Below, piece after piece: positions 18,861 through 27,032 of a stretch of 64,000 nt of DNA. The stretch covers positions 186,001 to 250,000 of the forward strand of contig NZ_JAGKJJ010000002.1 in the NCBI RefSeq assembly GCF_020329505.1, in the 5' to 3' direction. Position 1 is the stretch's first letter. Each line of letters starts with the position of its first letter. This stretch comes from Bradyrhizobium semiaridum (GTDB taxonomy: Bacteria; Pseudomonadota; Alphaproteobacteria; Rhizobiales; Xanthobacteraceae). The notes beneath the pieces were generated by a model. That model was not told the origin of the DNA. It did no database searches and saw only the letters and a program-made list of their open reading frames with translations. The position numbers and the translations under genes were made by a program.

Positions 18861-19807
18861 GAGCCTTCAGTTACACGCGGGCGCAGTCGCCGGCCGAGGC
18901 GGCGAGCGCGGCCGCGCACACCGACAACGCAAAATTCATCGCAGGCGGCACCAACCTGCTCGATTTGATGAAGCTCGAGATCGAGACGCCAGCGCATCTG
19001 ATCGACGTCAACGGCCTTGCGCTCGACCGCATCGAGGAGACGCCGGACGGCGGCCTGCGCATCGGCGCGCTGGTGCGCAACACCGATCTGGCGGCGAATG
19101 AGCGCGTGCGCCGCGACTATGCCGTGCTGTCGCGCGCGCTGCTGGCCGGTGCCTCCGGCCAGTTGCGCAACAAGGCGACCACGGCCGGCAACCTGTTGCA
19201 GCGGACGCGCTGCCCCTATTTCTACGACACCAATCTGCCCTGCAACAAACGCAAGCCCGGCAGTGGCTGTGCCGCGATCGGCGGCGCGTCCCGCCAGCAT
19301 GCCGTGGTCGGCGTGAGCGAAGCCTGCATCGCAACGCATCCGAGCGACATGGCGGTGGCGATGCGCGCGCTCGATGCGACCGTGGAGACGGTGCGGCCCG
19401 ACGGTGCCGCACGTACCATCCCGATCGCCGAGCTGCATCGTCTGCCCGGCGACAGTCCCGAGATCGAAACCACGCTGCAGCCGGGCGAATTGATCACTGC
19501 GGTGACGCTGCCAAAACCCGTCGGCGGCACGCAGGCCTACCGCAAGGTTCGGGACCGAGCCTCCTATGCATTCGCGCTGGTTTCGGTCGCCGCGATCGTG
19601 CAGCCGGACGGCACCGGCCGTGTCGCGCTCGGCGGAGTCGCGCACAAGCCGTGGCGCGTCGAGGCGGCGGAGGCGGAATTGCCGCGGGGCGCCAAAGCGG
19701 TCACCGCAAGGCTGTTCGCCGATGCAAAGCCAACGCAGGACAACGCATTCAAGCTGCCGCTCGCCGAGCGAACGCTGGCAGCGGTGCTGCGCGAGGCAAG
19801 GGGATAG
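18857..19807 (+). CDS. paoB: Aldehyde oxidoreductase FAD/4Fe-4S subunit
   Basis: 316-residue medium subunit passing electrons from the molybdenum site to FAD. Seen: FAD-binding [41 protein letters not shown], and a Cys cluster ([18 protein letters not shown]) that in PaoB and 4-hydroxybenzoyl-CoA reductase binds a 4Fe-4S centre. This distinguishes it from ordinary CoxM-type subunits. The C-terminal CO-dehydrogenase flavoprotein domain follows ([17 protein letters not shown]). Its ATGA overlap with paoA and 13-bp gap to paoC show one operon. Confidence 0.92.
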   Translation: MRAFSYTRAQSPAEAASAAAHTDNAKFIAGGTNLLDLMKLEIETPAHLIDVNGLALDRIEETPDGGLRIGALVRNTDLAANERVRRDYAVLSRALLAGASGQLRNKATTAGNLLQRTRCPYFYDTNLPCNKRKPGSGCAAIGGASRQHAVVGVSEACIATHPSDMAVAMRALDATVETVRPDGAARTIPIAELHRLPGDSPEIETTLQPGELITAVTLPKPVGGTQAYRKVRDRASYAFALVSVAAIVQPDGTGRVALGGVAHKPWRVEAAEAELPRGAKAVTARLFADAKPTQDNAFKLPLAERTLAAVLREARG

Positions 19808-19820
19808 AAAAGGGTCAATC

Positions 19821-22028
19821 ATGCGCTTTGAACATCCCGCGACCTTCAACCCGATCGACCAGCTCAAAGTGGTCGGCCACCCGACCAGCCGGATCGAAGG
19901 GCCGCTGAAGACCACCGGCACCGCGCCCTATGCCTATGAGCGGCACGATGTCGTGCCGAACCAGGCCTACGGCTATATCGTAGGTGCCGCGATCGGCAAG
20001 GGGCGGATCAACGCGATCGATCTCGCCGCGGCGAAAGACGCGCCCGGCGTACTCGCCATCGTCACGGCCGACAATGCAGGCAAGCTCGGCAAGGGCGAAC
20101 GCAACGCGGCGCCGCTGCTCGGCGGTCCCGAGATCGCGCATTATCACCAGGCCGTTGCCCTCGTGGTCGCCGAGACGTTCGAGCAGGCGCGCGCTGCCGC
20201 GCAACTGCTCCGGATCGACTATTCAAAGGCCGACGGCAAATTCGATCTGGCGGCCGGCGTCGACGGTGCGATTGCGCCAAAACCCTCGTTCGGCGGCCCG
20301 GCGGATACCGCCGTCGGCACGTTTGCCTCGGCCTTCGCGGCCGCGCCGGTGCAGCTCGACGCGCGCTACACCACGCCGGACCAAGGGCACGCCATGATGG
20401 AGCCGCACGCCTCGATCGCGGCCTGGGACGGCGATAAGCTCACGGTCTGGACCTCCAATCAGATGATCGCCTGGGGCGCGGGCGATCTGGCGCAGACGCT
20501 CGGTATCCCCAAGGACAAGGTGCGGCTGATTTCGCCCTATATCGGCGGCGGCTTCGGCGGAAAGCTGTTCCTGCGCGCCGACGTGCTGCTCGCCGCGCTG
20601 GGCGCTCGCGCCGCCAAGCGCCCGGTGAAGGTGGCGTTGCAGCGCCCGCTGATGTTCAACAACACCACGCACCGGCCGGCGACGATCCAGCGCATCCGCA
20701 TCGGCGCGGACCGCGACGGCACCATCACCGCGATCGGCCATGAGAGCTGGTCCGGCAACGTCAAGGACGGCGAGGCCGAGACGGCCGTCAGCCAGACCCG
20801 GCTCCTGTATGCCGGCGCCAACCGCATGACGGCGATGCGGCTGGCCGCGCTCGATCTGCCCGAAGGCAATGCGATGCGCGCGCCGGGCGAGGCTTCCGGC
20901 ATGATGGCGCTCGAGATTGCGATTGACGAGCTGGCGGAAAAACTTGGCATGGATCCGGTCGCGCTGCGCATCAAGAATGACACCCAGGTCGATCCGGAGC
21001 ATCCGGAGCGGCGCTTCTCGCAGCGTCAGTTCGTGCAGTGCCTCAATGAGGGCGCCGCGCGCTTCGGCTGGAGCCAGCGCAACCCGAAGCCCGGCCAGGT
21101 CCGCGACGGACGCTGGCTGGTCGGCATGGGCGTCGCCGCAGCCTTCCGCAACAACCTGGTGACCAAATCGGGCGCACGCGTGCGGCTCGACCAGCAGGGC
21201 GTGGTGACGGTCGAAACCGACATGACCGATATCGGCACCGGCTCCTACACCATCATCGCGCAGACCGCGGCCGAGATGATGGGCGTGCCGCTGGAGAAGG
21301 TGGTGGTGCGGCTCGGCGATTCCGACTTCCCGGTGTCCTGCGGCTCGGGCGGGCAGTGGGGCGGCAACAACTCTACCGCCGGCGTCTATGCTGCTTGCGT
21401 CAAGCTGCGCGAGGCGATCGCGCAGAAGCTCGGCTTCAATTCCGATGAGGCTGAATTCGCCGACGGTCTGGTCCGTGCCGGAAACCGCAGCGTGCCGCTG
21501 GCGCAGGCCGCCGGGCAGGACGGCCTCGTCGCCGAGGACGCCATCGAGTATGGCGATCTTGCAAAAACCTGGCAGCAGTCGACTTTCGGCGCGCATTTCG
21601 TCGAGGTCGGCGTCGACGCCGACACCGCGGAGATCCGCGTGCGGCGGATGCTGGCGGTGTGCGCGGCGGGCCGCATCCTCAATCCGAAGGCGGCGCGCAG
21701 CCAGGTGATCGGTGCGATGACGATGGGCGTCGGCGCGGCGCTGATGGAGGATCTGGTGGTCGACAAGCGGCACGGCCTGTTCATCAACCACGACCTCGCC
21801 AGCTATGAGGTGCCGGTCCACGCCGACATCCCGCATCAGGACATGGTCTTCCTCGACGAGACCGATCCGGTGTCGTCGCCGATGAAGGCCAAGGGCGTTG
21901 CCGAGCTCGGCATCTGCGGCGTCGCCGCGGCCGTCGCCAACGCGGTCCACAATGCGACCGGCATCCGGGTGCGCGACTATCCGATCACGCTCGACAAACT
22001 GATCGGGCAGCTGCCCGAGGTTGGATAA
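19821..22028 (+). CDS. paoC: Aldehyde oxidoreductase molybdenum-binding subunit
   Basis: 735-residue catalytic subunit of the xanthine oxidase family. Seen: an N-terminal a/b hammerhead domain (GTAPYAYERHD), GGGFGGKLF pterin-site loop, MRAPGEASGMMALE, QTAAEMMGVPLEKV, CGSGGQWGGNN, and KGVAELGICGVAAAV carrying the active-site Glu. It begins MRFEHPATFNPIDQ without its own signal, as expected for a subunit carried through Tat by PaoA. No paoD/xdhC-type cofactor-insertion chaperone follows, so maturation must use one elsewhere. Confidence 0.93.
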   Translation: MRFEHPATFNPIDQLKVVGHPTSRIEGPLKTTGTAPYAYERHDVVPNQAYGYIVGAAIGKGRINAIDLAAAKDAPGVLAIVTADNAGKLGKGERNAAPLLGGPEIAHYHQAVALVVAETFEQARAAAQLLRIDYSKADGKFDLAAGVDGAIAPKPSFGGPADTAVGTFASAFAAAPVQLDARYTTPDQGHAMMEPHASIAAWDGDKLTVWTSNQMIAWGAGDLAQTLGIPKDKVRLISPYIGGGFGGKLFLRADVLLAALGARAAKRPVKVALQRPLMFNNTTHRPATIQRIRIGADRDGTITAIGHESWSGNVKDGEAETAVSQTRLLYAGANRMTAMRLAALDLPEGNAMRAPGEASGMMALEIAIDELAEKLGMDPVALRIKNDTQVDPEHPERRFSQRQFVQCLNEGAARFGWSQRNPKPGQVRDGRWLVGMGVAAAFRNNLVTKSGARVRLDQQGVVTVETDMTDIGTGSYTIIAQTAAEMMGVPLEKVVVRLGDSDFPVSCGSGGQWGGNNSTAGVYAACVKLREAIAQKLGFNSDEAEFADGLVRAGNRSVPLAQAAGQDGLVAEDAIEYGDLAKTWQQSTFGAHFVEVGVDADTAEIRVRRMLAVCAAGRILNPKAARSQVIGAMTMGVGAALMEDLVVDKRHGLFINHDLASYEVPVHADIPHQDMVFLDETDPVSSPMKAKGVAELGICGVAAAVANAVHNATGIRVRDYPITLDKLIGQLPEVG

Positions 22029-22033
22029 GATCT

Positions 22034-22111
22034 CGTAGCCCGCATGAGCGCAGCGACATGCGGGTCTTTCGCTCGTCGGACCCGCATGTCGCTGCGCTCA
22101 TGCGGGCTACG
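22034..22111. repeat. Perfect 33-bp inverted repeat after paoC
   Basis: Arms 22034-22066 and 22079-22111 are exact reverse complements with a 12-base loop. The core is GTAGCCCGCATGAGCGCAGC. It starts 5 bases past the paoC stop codon. The very stable RNA hairpin could protect or terminate the paoABC transcript, although no T-run follows. Its style suggests a dispersed palindromic element. Confidence 0.75.
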
Positions 22112-22345
22112 CGGCGCCGATCATCGCTCGGTTGGCCGGTGCGGGGTAATTATCTGCCGCTTTTTGGCCATTATCGGGCCGAAAACGCCCCTGATCGCGG
22201 GTAAACCTCCAGCATAACTTGTGCCAAACCGTGAGCGTGTGTGATCGCCTCGGGCCTTGATTTGCGCCCCTATCGGGTGGAGACTCGCGCCGGGAGCAGG
22301 GATGCCAAGGGATGTCGAGGCGGCCGCCGCAGGGGGTGCCGGCAA

Positions 22346-22492
22346 GTGACCCATCGCGTTCATGAGACCTTGCAGGACGGCGATTTGCAGGACGGCGATT
22401 TCCGCAATCTCGTCCGCGTCATTTCAGCCTGCACATTGGGGCTCTGGGCGTTTGCCGCGGGCCTGCTGATCGGGACCTTCCTGTTTTCGTGA
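22346..22492 (+). CDS. Possible small single-span membrane protein
   Basis: 48 residues from a GTG start preceded by AGGGGG. The C-terminal ~22 residues (ACTLGLWAFAAGLLIGTFLF) form a clear transmembrane helix. The N-terminal part contains an exact 15-bp tandem duplication at 22370-22399, giving LQDGD twice. An ATG at 22241 is in frame but its product is Arg-rich and unlikely. No family is recognised and the gene could be spurious. Confidence 0.4.
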   Translation: MTHRVHETLQDGDLQDGDFRNLVRVISACTLGLWAFAAGLLIGTFLFS

Positions 22493-22504
22493 TCGCGCGG
22501 ACCG

Positions 22505-23236
22505 CTAGCTAGCCTGTCCGATAAAGGCGCCGATGCGCTCGCCGATCACGGGGCCGTTCTGATACAGCGCACCGAGGTGGTCGCCGGGGATCGACATCGC
22601 GTGCAGGCCGTTGTCCTCGGCAAACCGCAGCATCGGATCGTGTGGCCCATCCTCGCGTCCGTTCCAGAGCAGCACCGGTACCTGTGAGCCGAGAATCGCG
22701 TTCTCGGCGCCGTCGAGCTGGGCCATCGCATTGAAGCAGGCGCGCACGCCGTCTTCGAGATCGGGCGTCACCCAGGCGACGAGTTCCGGCACCGTACGCC
22801 GCGCGAAGGTGATGAAGGCGCTGTAGGTCAACGGGCCGCTGTTGCCGCGCGGCAGCCCGGTTTGAAAATCCCAGCCGCCGATCGCCAGCGACGCCAGCCG
22901 CTTCGGGAAATACCTGGCGACGCCCACCGCGAGCCAGCCGCCCATCGAGTGGCCGACGAGATGCGCGCGCTCGCAGCCGAGATCGTCGAGCACGGCGACG
23001 ATGTCGCCGGCGCGCTGCGCCTGGCCGTAGAGCGCAGGGTCGGTCGGCTTGTCGCTCAGGCCATGCCCGAGCGAGTCGATGCAGACGACGCGGAAGCGAT
23101 CGGCGAGTGCCGCAACAACGCCACATTCCCGCCAGCTCGCGGCGTCGAGCAGAAGGCCGTGCTGCAAAACGATCAGCGGGCCGGTCCCTTCGACGGTATA
23201 ATGGATGCGCTGGCCGCGATGGCTGGCGAAAGGCAT
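22505..23236 (-). CDS. Alpha/beta-fold hydrolase
   Basis: 243 residues. Seen: oxyanion segment LQHGLLLDAASW, nucleophile elbow VGHSMGGWLA (Ser96), acid in WNGREDGPHDP near residue 197, and catalytic His in PGDHLGALY near 222. A GLSDKP loop after the third strand is typical of haloalkane-dehalogenase/BioH-like esterases. No signal peptide. Substrate cannot be told. Neighbours give no pathway context. Confidence 0.88.
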   Translation of the reverse strand: MPFASHRGQRIHYTVEGTGPLIVLQHGLLLDAASWRECGVVAALADRFRVVCIDSLGHGLSDKPTDPALYGQAQRAGDIVAVLDDLGCERAHLVGHSMGGWLAVGVARYFPKRLASLAIGGWDFQTGLPRGNSGPLTYSAFITFARRTVPELVAWVTPDLEDGVRACFNAMAQLDGAENAILGSQVPVLLWNGREDGPHDPMLRFAEDNGLHAMSIPGDHLGALYQNGPVIGERIGAFIGQAS

Positions 23237-23350
23237 TTGGCAGGTTCCCCACGTTCCATCGGGAGGTGAGGGCGGCGAGCGCCGGATTCAAGACCTGCAG
23301 TCGCATGCGGGAACCCGTCATGCATGTCGGTGCGCGGTGCTCCCGCGCCG

Positions 23351-23926
23351 TCAGCCGCCCCAGATGGTCGATTCGGTCCAGCCCAGCTCGGCGAACTCAT
23401 GGGCGCGCAGCGGCGCCTCGCCGGCGGCGAAGAACTCGTCGAGCTGCGGCGGCTTGACCGCGGTTTCCGACAGCATCGCATGGGCCTGGCCGCGGTGATG
23501 GATCTGGTGCTGAAACAGGTGCATCAGGAGGCGGTCGCGCCGCTCGGTCTGCACCGTGGTGTCGCGATTGATCCTGACGACATCGTCGAGCCGCTCCGGC
23601 GTCAGCGCATCGCAGTGGTCGATCAGCCGCTGATCCATTGCACGTTGTGCCCGCTTGAGCGCGTCGACCGCGGGATAGGGCACCTCGTTGGCCCACGCCT
23701 TAGGTCCGAGCCAGCCGCCCTCCAGCGCGTCGATGTAGAACAGGTCGATGATATAGATGTGGTTCAGCGTCGCCTGCAGGCTCGGAAAGAACCCGGTCCG
23801 CGCCGCGGCGAATTCGGCCGCGCCAAGACCGGCGCAGGCCGTCAGCAGGCGATGGTTGGCCCATGCATTGTTGTAGGCAAAGCCGCGAAAGGTCTGAACG
23901 AGGCCGGCGGGCATGTCTGTCCTCAT
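23351..23926 (-). CDS. DinB family protein (putative metal-dependent four-helix enzyme)
   Basis: 191 residues. Contains the DinB/YfiT helical bundle pattern: a first His in LNHIYIIDLFYID and the paired histidines of LMHLFQHQIHHRGQAHAML, the three usual metal ligands. DinB proteins include thiol S-transferases and damage-induced proteins of unknown role. ATG 23926 chosen; a second ATG 12 bases downstream (MPAGLVQTFRGFAYNN) is equally possible. Confidence 0.87.
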   Translation of the reverse strand: MRTDMPAGLVQTFRGFAYNNAWANHRLLTACAGLGAAEFAAARTGFFPSLQATLNHIYIIDLFYIDALEGGWLGPKAWANEVPYPAVDALKRAQRAMDQRLIDHCDALTPERLDDVVRINRDTTVQTERRDRLLMHLFQHQIHHRGQAHAMLSETAVKPPQLDEFFAAGEAPLRAHEFAELGWTESTIWGG

Positions 23927-24222
23927 CAGCTGAGTGCACGATAGCGATGAGAATCTAGCACGCTCGGCGTGCAAAGGCGCGCTTCTTGCCGCCACACTCG
24001 GCCGTCCGCACGGCATAGTCGAACCGCAGCGGCCCGTTCGGCGCGGCCTAAATCAGGCCGACGCCGACCGAGATGCGTACGACACCACGGAAGGCGCAGT
24101 CGCGGCGCGAGGCCTCGATCTGCACGTCCTCCACCGACTTCTCGACCTGCTCGACATTGTGAGGTGCGAGCTCTTGCGAGCCTCGAAGGATCAATCGGCC
24201 CGGCTGGTGGCCGTCGATCCCG

Positions 24223-26001
24223 TTAGCCTGCCAGCACCGCATCCGCGCCGACCACCGCCTCGGCGCTCTCGGTCACCGTCTTCTCCAGCGACGGCGCCTG
24301 CACGGCGATGTTCTCGGCGAAGAAGCGGGCGAGGGCGACGTAGCGCTGCGGCTCGCCTTCGCCGTTGGCCTTGGCAGCCAGCGCCTCGCCGGCGAGCATG
24401 CAGCCGCCGAGCGTGGCGCCGAACAGCCGCAGGTAGGGTGTCGCGCCGGCCAGCGCCTCGTTCGGCGCGGCGGCGAGGCGTTCGAGCAGCCACTTGCTGC
24501 TGCGCTCCAGCGCGGCATGCGCGTCGCGCAGTTTGGCGCCGGTGGTGCCGAACGCCGGGTCGTTGGAGGTCTCGACCTGCTTGATGGTGGCGGCGAGCTC
24601 GTCGAGCAGCGCCCACACCGAGGCGCCGCCATTGGCGCCGAGCTTGCGGGTGACGAGGTCGATCGACTGGATGCCGTTGGTGCCCTCATAGATCGAGGTG
24701 ATGCGGGCGTCGCGGTAGTGCTGCGCGGCGCCGGTCTCCTCGATGAAGCCCATGCCGCCATGCACCTGCACGCCGAGATAGGCGACCTCGTTGCCGATGT
24801 CGGTGGAGAACGCTTTTGCGATCGGCGTCAGCAGTGCGCCGCGCGCGGCGGCCGCAGCGCGCACCTTGGCGTCCTTGGCGCGCACCGAAATGTCGAGCGC
24901 GACCGCGGTGGCGTAGCAGATCGAGCGCGCCGCCGCCGTCATGCTGCGCATCTGCATCAGCATGCGCTTGACGTCGGGGTGCACGATGATCGGGTCCATG
25001 CCGTCGCCCTTGCGGCCGACTGCCTTGCCCTGCTTGCGTTCCTGCGCATAAGCCAACGCCTGCTGATAGGCGCGGTCGGCGATGCCGACGCCTTCAAGGC
25101 CGACGCCGAGCCGCGCCTGGTTCATCATCGTGAACATGCAGCGCATGCCCTGGTTCTCTTCGCCGATCAGATAGCCGATCGCGCCGCCCTTATCGCCCAT
25201 CGTCATGGTGCAGGTCGGCGAGGCGTGCATGCCGAGCTTGTGCTCGACGCCGGAGGCATGGATGTCGTTGCGCGCGCCGAGCGAGCCGTCGGCATTGACC
25301 AGGAATTTCGGCACCAGGAACAGCGAGATCCCCTTGGTGCCGGCAGGGGCATCGGGCAGCCGCGCCAGCACGAAATGCACGATATTGTCGGTCATGTCGT
25401 GCTCGCCATAGGTGATGAAGATTTTCGTCCCCTTGAGACGGTAGGTGCCGTCGGCCTGCTTCTCAGCCCGCGTGCGCAGCGCGCCGACGTCGGAGCCGGC
25501 GTTGGGCTCGGTGAGCTGCATCGTGCCGGTCCATTCGCCGGTGACCAGCTTCTCGAGGTAGATCTTCTTCAGTTCGGCATTGCCATGCGCATCGAGCGCC
25601 TCGATCGCCGACAGCGTCAGCAGCGGGCAGAGGCCGAAGGCGACGTTCGACGCGCTCCAGATCTCGGTGCAGGCAGCGTTGATCGCGAGCGGCAGGCCCT
25701 GGCCGCCGAACGCTTCCGGTCCGGACACCGCATTCCAGCCTGCCGCGGTCCAGCGCTGATAGGCGTCGGGCCAGCCGGGCGCGGTCGTCACCTTGCCGTC
25801 ATCGAGCTTGATGCCGTGCTCGTCGCCGACCTTGTTGAGCGGCGCCAGCACGTCGGAGGCGAACTTGCCCGCCTCTTCCAGCACCGCGGCGGTGATGTCG
25901 CCGTCGAAATCGCCGTAATGGCCGGCCGCAACGGCGGCGGCGAGGCCCGCGCCGTGATTGAGGGACAACAGGATGTCGTTGATCGGTGCACGGTAGGTCA
26001 T
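24223..26001 (-). CDS. Acyl-CoA dehydrogenase, long form
   Basis: FAD enzyme introducing the trans-2 double bond in acyl-CoA during beta-oxidation. 592 residues, the length of the AidB/FadE-like group with an extra C-terminal domain. Seen: MQLTEPNAGSDVGALRT and KIFITYGEHD (FAD and substrate contacts), LGMHASPTC, QARLGVGLEGVGIADRAYQQALAYAQERKQG, the GGMGFIEETGAAQHYRDARI segment and IYEGTNGIQ with the usual catalytic-base Glu position. ATG 26001 begins MTYRAPINDILLSLNHGAG, as homologues do; the frame continues far upstream across the tRNA region and must not be used. Confidence 0.93.
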   Translation of the reverse strand: MTYRAPINDILLSLNHGAGLAAAVAAGHYGDFDGDITAAVLEEAGKFASDVLAPLNKVGDEHGIKLDDGKVTTAPGWPDAYQRWTAAGWNAVSGPEAFGGQGLPLAINAACTEIWSASNVAFGLCPLLTLSAIEALDAHGNAELKKIYLEKLVTGEWTGTMQLTEPNAGSDVGALRTRAEKQADGTYRLKGTKIFITYGEHDMTDNIVHFVLARLPDAPAGTKGISLFLVPKFLVNADGSLGARNDIHASGVEHKLGMHASPTCTMTMGDKGGAIGYLIGEENQGMRCMFTMMNQARLGVGLEGVGIADRAYQQALAYAQERKQGKAVGRKGDGMDPIIVHPDVKRMLMQMRSMTAAARSICYATAVALDISVRAKDAKVRAAAAARGALLTPIAKAFSTDIGNEVAYLGVQVHGGMGFIEETGAAQHYRDARITSIYEGTNGIQSIDLVTRKLGANGGASVWALLDELAATIKQVETSNDPAFGTTGAKLRDAHAALERSSKWLLERLAAAPNEALAGATPYLRLFGATLGGCMLAGEALAAKANGEGEPQRYVALARFFAENIAVQAPSLEKTVTESAEAVVGADAVLAG

Positions 26002-26233
26002 GGCGTTACTCCCGACGAGGCGTTTGGGAATTGTCATCCCATGAAACCCGTCGCCTCTCAACTCTGCGAGCCCGGCCTGCCTTGCGGACGCGGATGGTTT
26101 CAGCCGTGGCGGCGACGCACTATAAGGGTGGGTCCGTGGCGACATCCGCGGGACCGTCGGCCGATTTCGATCGCTGCCCTGTTGAAATGGCCAATTGCAC
26201 TCTATAGACCGGCGTGGCCTTCGATCGGCGCGT

Positions 26234-26308
26234 TGGGGCGTAGCCAAGCGGTAAGGCAGCGGATTTTGATTCCGCCATTCGGAGGTTCGATCCCTCCCGC
26301 CCCAGCCA
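26234..26308 (+). tRNA. tRNA-Gln (anticodon TTG)
   Basis: A full cloverleaf can be drawn. The acceptor stem TGGGGCG (26234-26240) pairs with CGCCCCA (26298-26304). The D-arm is GCCAAGCGGTAAGGC. The anticodon arm GCGGA-TTTTGAT-TCCGC has TTG at 26266-26268. The T-arm is GGAGG-TTCGATC-CCTCC. Discriminator G at 26305 and an encoded CCA at 26306-26308. The U-starting acceptor stem is typical of glutamine tRNAs. Confidence 0.97.
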
Positions 26309-27032
26309 GCGATGATTGCTACATCGATGTGTCGTCCGCCCGGCGCCGGCAGCGGAGCTTTTTTCGTCGCGGGCCGCATGAAGAGAATAAATCCATCGAT
26401 CTGCACGCGCCTTGCGACCTGAACCGGCCGGCGGCGCCGCCGCATGCGCTTGTCCCGGACAGATGAGATTCCCTCCGGGGGACGGGGGCCTCTTGAGGGC
26501 GGAATTGACGGTATCAAAACGCCGCTATGTCGTTCATGCTCCGAAACATTTTGCGGCGAAAGCGGGGCCGGACACCGGAATCACCGCGGCTGGAGTGGGG
26601 GCCGATTCCCCGCGGTTCTCCCCAGGGCCGGCGCCATGCCTTTCGTTCCCCCCATTGTTGCCCAAATTCACGGCGGGCAACGGTATTGCAAATATTCACA
26701 AGGTATTTCAATAGGTTGTAAGCGGCCTGAGCTTCACATGCCCGTGATATTTTCGCAACATCCGCCCGAAAACAGTCGAAACTGAGCCGAAACGAAGCTG
26801 TCTTTTGTTGCGTGATCGGGGGGCTTCTGTCTCATATGGAACTACGACGGAGGGGGGCATCCCAAGGTCGTCCCGTTCTAGGTGGTTCGCTTAAGTCCCT
26901 CGCGTTCAGCGGGTGTGTCCGAAGGCGCGAAGCGACTAAGCGGGTTGAGGGGGATTAAGGGAACCAACCTGAGGGTGTCTTACCCAGCGGAGCCGGAACC
27001 TTCCCTGAGATAGAGCAACTTGGAGGTTTAAC
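26309..27032. other. Long leader region before the porin gene
   Basis: 724 bases with no supported gene. The AT-rich part around 26680-26830 is the most likely promoter zone for the porin, but I cannot fix -35/-10 boxes. The last ~130 bases carry several G-rich and complementary segments (GAGGGGGATTAAGG, GAGGGTGTCTTACCC) and a strong AGGTT/GGAGG ribosome site at ~27020. A long structured leader would suit post-transcriptional control by small RNAs, which is common for porins. Confidence 0.45.

Noticed and set aside
24048..24242. 64-codon minus-strand frame downstream of the acyl-CoA dehydrogenase gene
   Set aside because: It overlaps the end of that gene, has no good ribosome site and matches no family I recognise. 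A remnant of a larger gene is possible but cannot be supported.
24517..26466. 649-codon plus-strand frame opposite the acyl-CoA dehydrogenase gene and across tRNA-Gln
   Set aside because: Antisense shadow; it runs through the tRNA gene and shows no conserved motif.
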